The notes under the pieces: model-generated
Database searches by the model: none
What the model saw: the letters and a program-made list of their open reading frames with translations, nothing else
What the model was told of the DNA's origin: nothing
Shown: positions 1 through 7,872 of the stretch, piece by piece
How the letters are laid out: every line of letters begins with the position of its first letter
Position numbering within the stretch: position 1 is the stretch's first letter
Translations under genes and position numbers: made by a program
Source of the DNA: Thermodesulfobacteriota bacterium
GTDB taxonomy: Bacteria; Desulfobacterota_D; UBA1144; Nemesobacterales; UBA2774
Assembly (NCBI GenBank): GCA_040754335.1
Contig: JBFMCV010000001.1
Coordinates: 62,001-126,000, forward strand
Length of the DNA: 64,000 nt
Direction: 5' to 3'

Positions 1-223
1 CCTGTGTATCGTCGAGGCGCTCGAGGAGTATTAACTGCCCGCCGTCGTCGACGACTGCGATCACCACGGTCGCGCCCCTTTTTGCCGCTTCCATCTCCGC
101 TGCCTCAACTGCCTTCTTCGCGGCGCTGAGTGTGAGGACAGGCTTGGTAGGGGTTTCAGCCTGTGCCGAGAGTGCTGCAGGAAGTAGAAATATTAAGAGC
201 ATAGTTATTAGTTTCGTTCTCAT
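1..223 (-). CDS. Exported GlcG/HbpS-like protein, partial (3' end outside window)
   Basis: The first 74 codons are visible; the gene runs off the left edge. A signal peptide (MRTKLITMLLIFLPAALSAQA) is followed by the start of a GlcG/HbpS (DUF336) domain: LSAAKKAVEAAEMEA, then IAVVDDGGQLILLERLD, which closely resembles the same segment of the next gene upstream (VIAVVDDGGNLVALERLD). Family members are octameric and some bind haem; the role here is not known. The ATG at 223 is preferred over the one at 229 because GGGGAG lies 9 nt before it but only 3 nt before the upstream one. It is the third gene of a minus-strand run (DM13-like, GlcG-cupin, this gene) and starts 20 nt after the GlcG-cupin stop. 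Confidence 0.85.
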   Translation of the reverse strand, partial: MRTKLITMLLIFLLPAALSAQAETPTKPVLTLSAAKKAVEAAEMEAAKRGATVVIAVVDDGGQLILLERLDDTQ

Positions 224-242
224 TTGCATTTTCTCCCCGGAA

Positions 243-1103
243 TTAACCGACCTTGACGACGTAATAGAGTACGGGCCCTTTCACGTCCTTAAACCAGTGC
301 GGGACTCCTGCGGGCACTATAATAACGTCGCCAGGATTGATGTCGCGAGTTTCGCCGCCGGATATCTCCTTCCCGCGTATCTCGTCGGGCGCTGTCGTCT
401 TTCCTTCGACCACTGTCCCGCCGGTTACGAGCGTTGCAGACCCTTCTAGGACGTAGATGATGTCCGTATCTTTAGTATGGATCTCGGCGACGCCCGGCTC
501 TGTCCTCCGGCTCGCGTGTACTTTATAACCCGCGACTTCCGTGAGCGGCACGCCCTTGGCGAATGCCGCCGAGACCTTGCTGTTGTCGAAGTACGTGACG
601 GGACCTGGATTCGCCGCACCTGTCTCCATCGTCATTAAAGCATTTGCCCCGGCTATCGCGAGCTCTTCGTCCTGCTGGGCGCTCGCAGCACCGCTCACTC
701 CGACGGCACCAACTATCTCCCCGTCGATGGTTATCGGCACCCCGCCCTGGAGAGGGGTGAAATCCTGCAAGGCGACCATGCTGGTGCGTCCGTTCTTTAT
801 CACGTCCTCAAAGAATTTCGTCGGCTTTTTAAAGAGCGCAGCCGTCTTCGCCTTGCCGATCGATATATTCGCTCCGGCCGCGAATGTGCCGTCCAGCCGC
901 TCAAGTGCCACGAGGTTCCCCCCGTCGTCCACTACTGCTATAACCCCGCCCGGGGCGTTTAATCTCTCGGCTTCGGCCTTTGCAGCCGCGATCACGGTGT
1001 TCGCGCCTTCGAGAGTGATCGATTTCTTCCCGGTGACCTGCGCGCCGGCAGATACAGCCGACGTTATGAACAGTACCGCTAATACCAGTTCCAGTATTCT
1101 CAT
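243..1103 (-). CDS. Exported GlcG/HbpS-like domain fused to a cupin domain
   Basis: A 286-residue exported protein. After the signal peptide (about residues 1-21, ending AGAQ) comes a GlcG/HbpS (DUF336) domain at about 28-160, with VVDDGGNLVALERLDG and the glycine-rich GAVGVSGAASAQQDEELA. A single-domain cupin follows at about 205-286, with IIYVLEGSATLVTGG and the second cupin motif INPGDVIIVPAGVPHWF. The cupin probably binds a metal or small ligand in the periplasm; the GlcG half may bind haem or act as an oligomerisation module. The ATG at 1103 is chosen because GGAGG lies 8 nt upstream; the upstream ATG at 1139 has no ribosome site and would bury the signal peptide. It is followed by a second, unfused GlcG gene, so the pair may form mixed oligomers (inference). 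Confidence 0.88.
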   Translation of the reverse strand: MRILELVLAVLFITSAVSAGAQVTGKKSITLEGANTVIAAAKAEAERLNAPGGVIAVVDDGGNLVALERLDGTFAAGANISIGKAKTAALFKKPTKFFEDVIKNGRTSMVALQDFTPLQGGVPITIDGEIVGAVGVSGAASAQQDEELAIAGANALMTMETGAANPGPVTYFDNSKVSAAFAKGVPLTEVAGYKVHASRRTEPGVAEIHTKDTDIIYVLEGSATLVTGGTVVEGKTTAPDEIRGKEISGGETRDINPGDVIIVPAGVPHWFKDVKGPVLYYVVKVG

Positions 1104-1199
1104 TTTCGATGCCTCCGATATCGTATTCCTCTTTCCCATTGTCGGACCGGAGGGACTCCGCTCCGGGAGCCCCGCCGATCGGTCTCGCTTTTTTTTACC

Positions 1200-1613
1200 C
1201 TAGTTCACGTGCTGAGCGAACGGTGCTTCCCCGAGCAGCGACTCCGCGTAAGCGCACCAGATCTGGACTTTCGCAACGTCCGGGACGTACGAAGGTACGG
1301 TGATCGACGTATTGATCTTGTCGCCCTTTATGGGCAGGCGCTGGAGAAGATAGACGTTCCCCTTCGAGTCGACTACCTGCCAGTGCGGGTCCGGAGTCTG
1401 GGGCACTACAAAATCGTCGGACAGCGTAAGGACTGTTTTGCCTCCCTCTTTGGTAAGGGTTACGGTCCCGCCGTTCACCTTTACGCCTGAGAAGGGCTGG
1501 GAAATCATCGAATCGGCTGCATAGCTGACCGCTGCTCCGGTCACCAGCATGAGAACCATAATCACCGAGACGACGCGTGACTTGAGACCTGCCGAATTTA
1601 AGATTCTGAGCAT
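1200..1613 (-). CDS. Secreted DM13-like domain protein
   Basis: 137 residues with a signal peptide (cleavage probably after SYAAD, about residue 34) and one small domain. The pattern VNGGTVTLTKEGGKTVLTLSDDF, PDPHWQVVDSKG and a late VQIWCAYAESLLGEA resembles the DM13 domain, a cytochrome/DOMON-related fold proposed to act in extracellular electron transfer and carrying a conserved late cysteine. Only one cysteine (in IWC) is present in the mature protein. GGAGG lies 7 nt before the ATG. It heads the run leading into the two GlcG/HbpS-like genes, suggesting a shared periplasmic redox or haem-related task (inference). The DM13 assignment rests on pattern only. Confidence 0.72.
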   Translation of the reverse strand: MLRILNSAGLKSRVVSVIMVLMLVTGAAVSYAADSMISQPFSGVKVNGGTVTLTKEGGKTVLTLSDDFVVPQTPDPHWQVVDSKGNVYLLQRLPIKGDKINTSITVPSYVPDVAKVQIWCAYAESLLGEAPFAQHVN

Positions 1614-1647
1614 TGTACTTCCTCCTGTGTAATTGGTTTTTATTCTC

Positions 1648-2478
1648 CTAAAGGAAACTCCTTGCTTTTTCAGTCATAAAATCCGTATTTTCGGACTTAA
1701 CTTCCCCCGGATATCCGCAGTGTATGCAGCGCTTGTCGTTCTGGTGATGGAGCTTGGCGCAGGCAACCGCGGCAGACCCTTTGATGAGCACATACGCTTC
1801 AGCGGCGAGCAGCATCCCGAGTACAGGCGCCGTAAAGTAGATCCATAGCCCGGCGTGGCTGTCGGCGAAGAGGCTCGATCCGAGGGAGCGCGCCGGGTTC
1901 ATGCTCATCCCGGAGATAGGGGCTTCGAATGTTATGTAGGCTGCTACGAGGAGCCCCGCGAATATTCCCGTGTATCTCGCTATTCTCGGGGTGTTTGAAA
2001 CAATGAGCACCACGGTCATCAATACGAAGGATATGACAACCTCTGCTATGAAAGCCGGTATCACCCCGTTCATTCCGGGAAACGTCGCGGCGTAGTTCAC
2101 ATGGGGATGGGATGCGATCTTTCCTAACAGCACATGTGCAATGAGCACGCCGGTCGCGGCGCCCGCAAACTGGGCAAGGACGTAGAAAACGGCGTCCCAC
2201 ATCTTTACTTTCCCGAGCCTCAGGAATGTGAGGGTTACAGACGGATTGATGTGCGCCCCCGACTGCTTTCCCCAGGGTGAATAGATTATCGATATGGCGG
2301 TGAGCCCCATTGCGATTCCCATGAACATCCTTCTAGTCATGGGATCTGTTATCGCTAAGTGAACGGGCGATGAGGGGTGCTCGAGAAGCGCGACGAAGAA
2401 GCAGGCGGATATCATGAAGAAACCCAGCCCTACGCCTTCCATCAGATATTCAGGCCAATGTTTTTTTAACATTGTCAT
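1648..2478 (-). CDS. MIP/aquaporin family channel
   Basis: A 276-residue membrane channel with six hydrophobic segments and two half-helix boxes: an unusual NPS in GAHINPSVT (about residues 78-80) and a normal NPAR in GMSMNPARS (about 194-197). It should pass water, glycerol or a similar small neutral solute. The cytoplasmic tail carries a Cys/His cluster (C240, H244, H245, C251, C254 in CAKLHHQNDKRCIHC) that could bind metal. The start is the ATG at 2478 (a second at 2472). The long frame extending upstream to 2631 overlaps the dehydrogenase gene and is rejected. It begins 20 nt after the glucose dehydrogenase stop, so the two are probably co-transcribed. Confidence 0.9.
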   Translation of the reverse strand: MTMLKKHWPEYLMEGVGLGFFMISACFFVALLEHPSSPVHLAITDPMTRRMFMGIAMGLTAISIIYSPWGKQSGAHINPSVTLTFLRLGKVKMWDAVFYVLAQFAGAATGVLIAHVLLGKIASHPHVNYAATFPGMNGVIPAFIAEVVISFVLMTVVLIVSNTPRIARYTGIFAGLLVAAYITFEAPISGMSMNPARSLGSSLFADSHAGLWIYFTAPVLGMLLAAEAYVLIKGSAAVACAKLHHQNDKRCIHCGYPGEVKSENTDFMTEKARSFL

Positions 2479-2498
2479 CACGTCTTTATGACCCCGGC

Positions 2499-3605
2499 TC
2501 AGTTGAGCGGCGCTACCTCGCAGAACACCTTGATCGCTCCCTTTGCGTCGGTGAGCGTGCTCATGAGCTCCTTGTAATTGTCGAGTCCTTTCACTGGATG
2601 TGTGAGGAATTTTGCAAGAAGCCCGGGCCACTCGTGCTCCGCGTGTGAGAGGTCCTTGACCCCCATCTCGAAGTACTCGCGGTTCGCGTTGACTGTGCCT
2701 ACGACCACCTTGTTCCCGAGGACGAACCCGAGGTTTATCATGTCGGCGGGAACCTCTATCTTGCGCTCGCCTCCTGTGACGCTCGACAGCACGAGCACGC
2801 CGTTTTTCCCGAGTATGTTCATCGCCTCGAACACTATGGGAGAAAAGCCCGTCGCCTCGAAGATAATGTCGAACGGACCGTGAATTTCGGAGGCTTCCAT
2901 CAGGTTTATATTGTCCGTGCTGTGGTAGCAGGCGCCCATCTCCTCGATGAGGTCCGAGTTTAGATACGGCGGCTTCGTCCTGCCGAACGTATGCACCTGC
3001 ATCCCTCTAAGCCTGAGAGCCATCGTGGCGAGGAGCCCGATCGTACCCGCTCCCAGAACCGCCGCACGCCTCGGATGCCATACACGCAGGCGTCTCTGTA
3101 TCTCGTATGCCTGGGCTATGCCTTTTTCGATGACGCTCGCGGGTTCCAGCAGCACGCCGTACTCTTTGAGACCCCGGGGCACTTTTACGAGGTATTCGGG
3201 CTCGTCGACGTAATATTCGGTCAGGAATCCGTGCAGGAGATTGATGCCGTGCTCGAAATAGCTGTCGTCGGTCGTCGTATCGTACTTGCCTATCTTGTCG
3301 TATATGCTCCCGCCGGGTCTTCTGACCGTTGCGGTGACGTAATCGCCGGGAACGAACTCCGTCACGTTCTTCCCCACTTCTTCGACAATTCCGAAGCTCT
3401 CGTGCCCGATCACCAGGAAATCGTATCCCGAAGGAGCGGCCCCGTACTCGGCGGCGTTTATCTCCTTATCCGTCCCGTCCACGCCCACGCGGAGCACCCT
3501 CACGAGCACACCTCGCCCGTCAGGGACTACGTTGATGTCAGGTTTCGGCAGCTCGGTTAGGTGCACGCTGCCCGGCTTGCCCGGGATGACTGCTATCGCT
3601 TTCAT
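2499..3605 (-). CDS. Glucose 1-dehydrogenase-like medium-chain dehydrogenase (archaeal type)
   Basis: 368 residues, a zinc-dependent medium-chain dehydrogenase of the archaeal glucose dehydrogenase group: it would oxidise an aldose to the lactone with NAD(P)+. Visible are GVDGTDKE (Asp43 where most family members have the zinc-ligand Cys), GHE (His68, Glu69), [11 protein letters not shown] (Glu154) and the Rossmann motif GAGTIG (185-190). Asp in the catalytic zinc site is known from the Haloferax mediterranei enzyme. The structural-zinc lobe (about 93-120, [15 protein letters not shown]) has no cysteines. AAGGAG lies 9 nt before the ATG. The aquaporin gene follows by 20 nt, hinting at small polyol or sugar metabolism. 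Exact substrate is uncertain. Confidence 0.85.
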   Translation of the reverse strand: MKAIAVIPGKPGSVHLTELPKPDINVVPDGRGVLVRVLRVGVDGTDKEINAAEYGAAPSGYDFLVIGHESFGIVEEVGKNVTEFVPGDYVTATVRRPGGSIYDKIGKYDTTTDDSYFEHGINLLHGFLTEYYVDEPEYLVKVPRGLKEYGVLLEPASVIEKGIAQAYEIQRRLRVWHPRRAAVLGAGTIGLLATMALRLRGMQVHTFGRTKPPYLNSDLIEEMGACYHSTDNINLMEASEIHGPFDIIFEATGFSPIVFEAMNILGKNGVLVLSSVTGGERKIEVPADMINLGFVLGNKVVVGTVNANREYFEMGVKDLSHAEHEWPGLLAKFLTHPVKGLDNYKELMSTLTDAKGAIKVFCEVAPLN

Positions 3606-3729
3606 GACTCGGCTCTCCTTGATTCTGAAGTTGCCAAGTTAGACGAAGGGAGAGAAGGGATGGATTTACGGCGCGGTTATACAGAAGCCATAATAATTCG
3701 CAGACGGGCGAGATAACTAACGGGATGCG

Positions 3730-4500
3730 TCAGACTTTTTTCTCAAGGAGTATCTTCGACGGCTTTGGAATCTTTTTCAGTTTTATGCCGAACTTCTCTA
3801 CTATATTCTTCTCTATGTAGGAGACGGCTTCGTCGACCGAATCGGTGAACACGAGGAAGCCGAGGTCGTTCTCGTCAAGCGTCTGCTCCATGACCATCAG
3901 GTCGAGAAAATCCATTAGGGGCTTGAAGTAGTCCCTGCCTAGCAGGATTATCGGGAAGTTGTATATCTTCTTCGTCTGTATAAGGGTCAGGGTTTCGAAG
4001 AGCTCGTCCATCGTCCCCGCACCTCCGGGGAGCACGACGAACGCGTACGAGTATTTCAGCAGCATCAATTTTCTGACAAAGAAATACTTGAACGTGACCA
4101 TGATGTCGAGGTAGGGGTTCGGTTTCTGCTCCATCGGGAGTTTGATGTTGCATCCGATGGACCTGCCGCCAGCTTCCTTCGCCCCTCTGTTGGCGGCCTC
4201 CATTATTCCGGGGCCGCCCCCCGTCATAACCGCGAATCCCATTGTCGCGAGCTCATACCCCATCCTCCTCGCAAGCTCGTATTTGGGGCTGCCTTCCTTC
4301 GTCCTCGCCGAGCCGAATACCGTCACGACGGGGCCCACGAAATGGAGGATCCTGAAACCCCTGATGAATTCGCGCATCACGCGGAAGAGGAACCAGAGCT
4401 CTCTAAGCCTCGAGTGCGGTCCTTCGATGAACTGCATCTCCTCGACGCGGGGCGAGGGGGTTTCCCTTCGGTAGAAGAAGCTTCTCAGGTCTTTTAGCAA
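3730..4500 (-). CDS. LOG family protein (TIGR00730-type nucleotide phosphoribohydrolase)
   Basis: 256 residues, the Rossmann-like LOG family often misnamed lysine decarboxylase. Members hydrolyse nucleoside 5'-monophosphates such as AMP or cytokinin ribotides to base plus ribose 5-phosphate. The diagnostic motifs are intact: TGGGPGIMEAANRGA (about 93-107) and LPGGAGTMDELFE (about 157-169). There is a longer N-terminal lead (about 55 residues) than in the shortest LOGs, as in the larger bacterial subgroup. No good ribosome site precedes the ATG; an 8-bp inverted repeat ends 13 nt upstream. It is the only gene between two minus-strand neighbours with gaps of more than 120 nt, so it is probably its own unit. 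Confidence 0.88.
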   Translation of the reverse strand: MLKDLRSFFYRRETPSPRVEEMQFIEGPHSRLRELWFLFRVMREFIRGFRILHFVGPVVTVFGSARTKEGSPKYELARRMGYELATMGFAVMTGGGPGIMEAANRGAKEAGGRSIGCNIKLPMEQKPNPYLDIMVTFKYFFVRKLMLLKYSYAFVVLPGGAGTMDELFETLTLIQTKKIYNFPIILLGRDYFKPLMDFLDLMVMEQTLDENDLGFLVFTDSVDEAVSYIEKNIVEKFGIKLKKIPKPSKILLEKKV

Positions 4501-4513
4501 GTTCGTTCCAGTC

Positions 4514-4540
4514 GCGGCGATTTTATAACGTCATCGCCGC
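4514..4540 (-). promoter_or_regulatory. Inverted repeat upstream of the LOG gene
   Basis: GCGGCGAT (4514-4521) and ATCGCCGC (4533-4540) form a perfect 8-bp stem with an 11-nt loop, ending 13 nt before the LOG-family start codon. No T-run follows on the minus strand, so it is not a standard terminator of the upstream lipoprotein gene. It could be an operator or a translational hairpin in the LOG leader; function is inference. Confidence 0.35.
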
Positions 4541-4625
4541 TCCTTAATGCCGTATATCTTTTAAATACCCCAAGCCGGCGGACTATGTCAATAGGCTCAG
4601 GCGCGGAACCGGTTCTAACGCAGGC

Positions 4626-5789
4626 TCAGTAGACGTTTTTATCGGCCGGTTTGCCCGGTTCGATAACGTAGGCGTTAATGATCCCCGTCACGTATTCCCT
4701 GCCTTCCGTCTCGTTGTACTCGCCGCCTTCGGCCAGTCTGTCTGAGTAGTCGAAAAGATATTCATAGAGCTTTCTGTCCTCGTACGTATTCTTTAGCCTG
4801 AGAGTCGGGTTCGCGCTAATGACTCCTTCCCACACCTCTCTTACGTCGGCCCAGAACGGGGACGTCAGCTCCCAGTATTCCTTGGCGGCGGAATCGTTGA
4901 AATCCGATACCCTCTCATACCTGTCGAGTCCTATCTCCTTTGCGATATAGGGGTCTTCTCCGGATGCCTCGCCGTCCTCGCCGACGACCATTTTGTGGTT
5001 GTCCTGCTCGTGCACCCAGCCTGAGGGTGTTATGGTGACGCGGTTCACTCCCGAGAGCACGTTATAATCGTCCCTGACGGTAAATTCACGCCTCGGCAAC
5101 GGACGCGGCGTGACCGCGCTCGTCCAGGCAGCATAATTGCCGTCATACACCCATTCGCCGAGACTCTCGTACCTCGGCGTATCGTCTACCTGATAAACCG
5201 CCTGGGACCACTTTCCCCGGGCTTCGTTCTCCGGCACCCGTACCGTCTGCCACGTGTTGTTGCCCCTGTATTCTAGAATCTCCTCGTCCTCGTATGTCCA
5301 GTCCTGTCGCCAGTGCTTGGTGACAGCCGGGCCTTCCACGTTTCCGTTCTCGTCGAGGAAATACATGACGAGTATGTGCTGTAGGCTTATGAAATTCCCG
5401 TCGTCCTCGATGACCTTTATATATTCAGTCGCCCAGGACTGGTAAGGCCTGTCGACTTTGTATCCGGTACGGAGCGGGATCGTCTCGATGAAGTTGAATG
5501 TGACCCTGTATGTTCCGGCCATGGAAAGGATAGCCCGCCTGTCCCGCTCGTACTTCGTTAATCCAGGCTCCCTGAGGGAGGCGAGAGCGGGATTGGGACT
5601 TTGATCGAGAGTAACCGGAGCGCCTTTCGTTACTCCGCCCCGGGGCTTCATCTCGTCCGCGTCGGAGAATTCCCAGCTGAAAGTAAATTGATGCACTTCG
5701 CCGGGATTGTTCTGAACGCCGGATTTGGCAGCGCAGCCGCTTAGAATAATCGGCAAATAAATAAGTAGCGGCAGGAGCTTCTTCGTCAT
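4626..5789 (-). CDS. Lipoprotein, DUF6607-like
   Basis: A 387-residue predicted outer-membrane or periplasmic lipoprotein. The lipobox is at the end of MTKKLLPLLIYLPIILSGC (lipidated Cys19). The body contains TYRVTFNFIETIPL, ISLQHILVMYF, VTKHWRQDWTYEDEEILEYRG and many tryptophans, a pattern I associate with the DUF6607 family, whose function is unknown. The ATG at 5789 is used (GAGAG 7 nt upstream); frames starting further up would put 23 residues before the signal peptide. It stands alone, divergent from the secreted pair that starts at 6058. Confidence 0.8.
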   Translation of the reverse strand: MTKKLLPLLIYLPIILSGCAAKSGVQNNPGEVHQFTFSWEFSDADEMKPRGGVTKGAPVTLDQSPNPALASLREPGLTKYERDRRAILSMAGTYRVTFNFIETIPLRTGYKVDRPYQSWATEYIKVIEDDGNFISLQHILVMYFLDENGNVEGPAVTKHWRQDWTYEDEEILEYRGNNTWQTVRVPENEARGKWSQAVYQVDDTPRYESLGEWVYDGNYAAWTSAVTPRPLPRREFTVRDDYNVLSGVNRVTITPSGWVHEQDNHKMVVGEDGEASGEDPYIAKEIGLDRYERVSDFNDSAAKEYWELTSPFWADVREVWEGVISANPTLRLKNTYEDRKLYEYLFDYSDRLAEGGEYNETEGREYVTGIINAYVIEPGKPADKNVY

Positions 5790-6057
5790 AACCGATCTCT
5801 CACGCAGACTGATGTTCATGAGTGGTAGACAGGCTCTTGTATATCCCGTTTCTAACATTTGAAAGCATTCAAAAGATTACCCAAACCGGGAGAAGATTCG
5901 AATTAAAAGAGGATTTTTGTAAGTATCAGTGGGAGATAGTTTTAATGATAAGCGCCGGATTCAAGTTATTTGCTTCGGCAGGAGCTTCGGATTTTTTTGG
6001 CTGTATATTTTGTCAACGGTGAGAAATCCAATTCAACGACCGATTAAAGGAGGAATC

Positions 6058-6741
6058 ATGAGCGTTCGTAGTTTCATGATGGCTTTATTCTCATTATTGT
6101 TATTTTCGGCGACCTCAGCGCCGTTGCAGTCGAGCGCCGAAGTACTCTGCTCGAACAAGAAAAGCGGAATCGTAAAGATCCGCCCCGAAGAATGCAAGTC
6201 CAACGAGAATGTGGTCGATCTGAGCGGCATCGCCCAGGCCCCTGGGGTCAAGCCCCCGCGGTGGAGGTGGCTCGGTGAGGGGGAGGGTACCTACTGGTAC
6301 GTACCAAACGCGAACCTGCCCGCAGTCGAATGGGATACTTCCGACCCTGTGAACTATTCGCCTGTCATGGACCAGACCGTCTGGCACATAGAGCATTATG
6401 AGGACGGATATTTCTTCGGCACCGTAGTCGCGCAGATAGGGATGCATCCGCCGCAGTGTCAGTACCTGATAGGCTCGGTAACGCCGAACGGCAGTGTCTA
6501 TATTAGCTTCAATTCTCTCACCGATCCGCCGGTAGGCTCGCCTTCGCTTACAACAGGGACAGGGAAAATGGTGCTTAAGGGGAATGACTGGACTTTCAAC
6601 ATGCAGATGGCTTCGGGCTCCTCTTCAAACCAGGTCACTCACTGGGCATTTATGCTCGAATGTACGCCGGATGAGGAATGCTGGACGGACTTGCCGGGGA
6701 TACAGCAAAGCCTGCCCGATTTCCTTTCCAACTGCGATTAA
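6058..6741 (+). CDS. Secreted protein of unknown function, copy 1 of a tandem pair
   Basis: 227 residues with a signal peptide (about 1-27, ending SSAE) and an extracytoplasmic body. It opens with LCSNKKSGIVKIRPEECKSN, a short Cys-x-Cys module (C.kk.G.vkiR..eC) that recurs at the N-termini of many bacterial surface and collagen-like proteins. A proline/tryptophan linker (PRWRWLGEGEGTYWYVP) and a larger unassigned domain with four cysteines (QCQYLIG, ECTPDEECW) and a terminal NCD follow. The start has a near-perfect ribosome site (AAAGGAGG, 4 nt from ATG); the longer frame from 5929 is rejected. The next gene, 11 nt on, is a close paralogue with the same architecture. Confidence 0.85.
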   Translation: MSVRSFMMALFSLLLFSATSAPLQSSAEVLCSNKKSGIVKIRPEECKSNENVVDLSGIAQAPGVKPPRWRWLGEGEGTYWYVPNANLPAVEWDTSDPVNYSPVMDQTVWHIEHYEDGYFFGTVVAQIGMHPPQCQYLIGSVTPNGSVYISFNSLTDPPVGSPSLTTGTGKMVLKGNDWTFNMQMASGSSSNQVTHWAFMLECTPDEECWTDLPGIQQSLPDFLSNCD

Positions 6742-6752
6742 GGGAGAAAATA

Positions 6753-7442
6753 ATGAGCGTTCGCAATTTCGTGCTGGTTTTATTTTCATTATCCTTACTT
6801 ACAGCAACATCGGCGCCGCTGTATTCGGATGCCGAGGTACTTTGTTCGAACAATAAGAGCGGAATCGTAAAGCTTCGTCCCGAGGAATGCGAGCCCAACG
6901 AGAGTGTCGTCGATCTGAGCGGTATCGCACAGGCCCCGGGAGTCAAGCCGCCCCGCTGGAGATGGATCGGAGAAGGGGAGGGCACCTACTGGTACGTACC
7001 GAATGCGAACCTGCCGGCGGTCGTATGGAATGCCTCCGATCCTATGAACTATTCACCTATCCCGGTCCAGACAGTCTGGCATATAGAGCATTATGAGGAC
7101 GGATATTTCTTCGGCACCGTAGTTCCGCAGTTCGGAGCATTTCCGCCGCAGTGTCAGTATATGATAGGTTCGGTGACTCCGAACGGCAGTGTCTATATCA
7201 GCTTCAATTCTCTCACCGATCCGCCCGCGGGGTCGCCATCGCTTACGACAGGAGTGGGGGAAATGGTGCTAAAAGGGGACGAATGGACTGTCAACATGCA
7301 GATGTCCTCCGGCTCCTCTTCCATACACATAACTCACTGGGCTTACATGCTCGAATGCACGCCCGATGAGGAATGCTGGACGGATTTGCCGGGAGTACAC
7401 GAGAGCCTGCCTGATTTCCTTGCCAACTGTGCTCAGGAATAG
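6753..7442 (+). CDS. Secreted protein of unknown function, copy 2 of a tandem pair
   Basis: 229 residues, similar to the preceding protein over its full length, including the signal peptide start (MSVRNF versus MSVRSF), the LCSNNKSGIVKLRPEECEPN module and the C-terminal block ECTPDEECWTDLPG. Differences cluster in the signal peptide and around residues 95-135 (WNASDPMNYSPIPVQ; VPQFGAFPP). This is a recent tandem duplication in which both copies have kept all cysteines, suggesting both are functional. AGGGAG precedes the ATG. It is probably co-transcribed with copy 1. No catalytic motif is recognisable; a cell-surface or secreted structural or binding role is the most that can be said. Confidence 0.85.
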   Translation: MSVRNFVLVLFSLSLLTATSAPLYSDAEVLCSNNKSGIVKLRPEECEPNESVVDLSGIAQAPGVKPPRWRWIGEGEGTYWYVPNANLPAVVWNASDPMNYSPIPVQTVWHIEHYEDGYFFGTVVPQFGAFPPQCQYMIGSVTPNGSVYISFNSLTDPPAGSPSLTTGVGEMVLKGDEWTVNMQMSSGSSSIHITHWAYMLECTPDEECWTDLPGVHESLPDFLANCAQE

Positions 7443-7459
7443 GGGGGATTTGATAATAG

Positions 7460-7488
7460 TTGACGGCGGGAATTAAATAAGTTAAAAT
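7460..7488 (+). promoter_or_regulatory. Sigma70-like promoter of the cold-shock gene
   Basis: TTGACG (7460-7465), a 17-bp spacer and TAAAAT (7483-7488). Transcription from about 7495 would give a leader of roughly 90 nt, typical of cspA-like mRNAs whose leaders fold differently with temperature. Confidence 0.6.
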
Positions 7489-7586
7489 AAAGTTAAGGTT
7501 GCAGTAGTTCTTGTCAAATGTAAGATTACCATCTTAATGCGTGAACCACTTGCATAACCCAATTTAAAATAGGAGGTAGCACCCTA

Positions 7587-7796
7587 ATGGCTGAACGTAC
7601 AATTGGCACTGTAAAGTGGTTCAATTCTACAAAAGGCTTCGGTTTCATTGAGGTCGAAAACGGCGATGACGTTTTCGTCCATTACAGTGAGATCAAGGCC
7701 ACCGGGTTCCGCACGCTGGAAGAAGGTCAGCGCGTGGAGTTCACCGTTGTAAAGGGACAGAAAGGTCCCCAGGCTCAGAACGTAGTACTGGCTTAA
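7587..7796 (+). CDS. Cold-shock domain protein (CspA family)
   Basis: 69 residues, the normal size for a stand-alone cold-shock protein. It carries RNP1 (KGFGFIEV, about 15-22) and RNP2 (DVFVHYSEI), preceded by [11 protein letters not shown]. It binds single-stranded RNA or DNA as an RNA chaperone or antiterminator. AGGAGG lies about 9-10 nt before the ATG. It has its own promoter and a strong terminator, so it is monocistronic. Whether it is cold-induced or constitutive cannot be told from sequence, although the leader of about 90 nt is compatible with temperature control. Confidence 0.97.
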   Translation: MAERTIGTVKWFNSTKGFGFIEVENGDDVFVHYSEIKATGFRTLEEGQRVEFTVVKGQKGPQAQNVVLA

Positions 7797-7810
7797 CGGT
7801 AAAAAAAACG

Positions 7811-7836
7811 GTGAGCCGGGGCGATCCCCGGCTCAC
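7811..7836. terminator. Bidirectional rho-independent terminator
   Basis: A perfect 11-bp stem, GTGAGCCGGGG (7811-7821) and CCCCGGCTCAC (7826-7836), with a CGAT loop. It is followed by CTCTTTTAT on the plus strand and, because of the A-run at 7801-7808, by eight Ts on the minus strand. It therefore ends both the cold-shock transcript and the convergent DUF2092 transcript. Confidence 0.93.
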
Positions 7837-7872
7837 CTCTTTTATCTCCAACCTTTCTTTTTTCCCCTATTC

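Noticed and set aside
1109-1199. Possible terminator after the DM13-like gene (CCGGAG/CTCCGG)
   Set aside because: The stem is short with an 8-nt loop and there is no T-run after it on the minus strand, so read-through into the GlcG genes is more likely.
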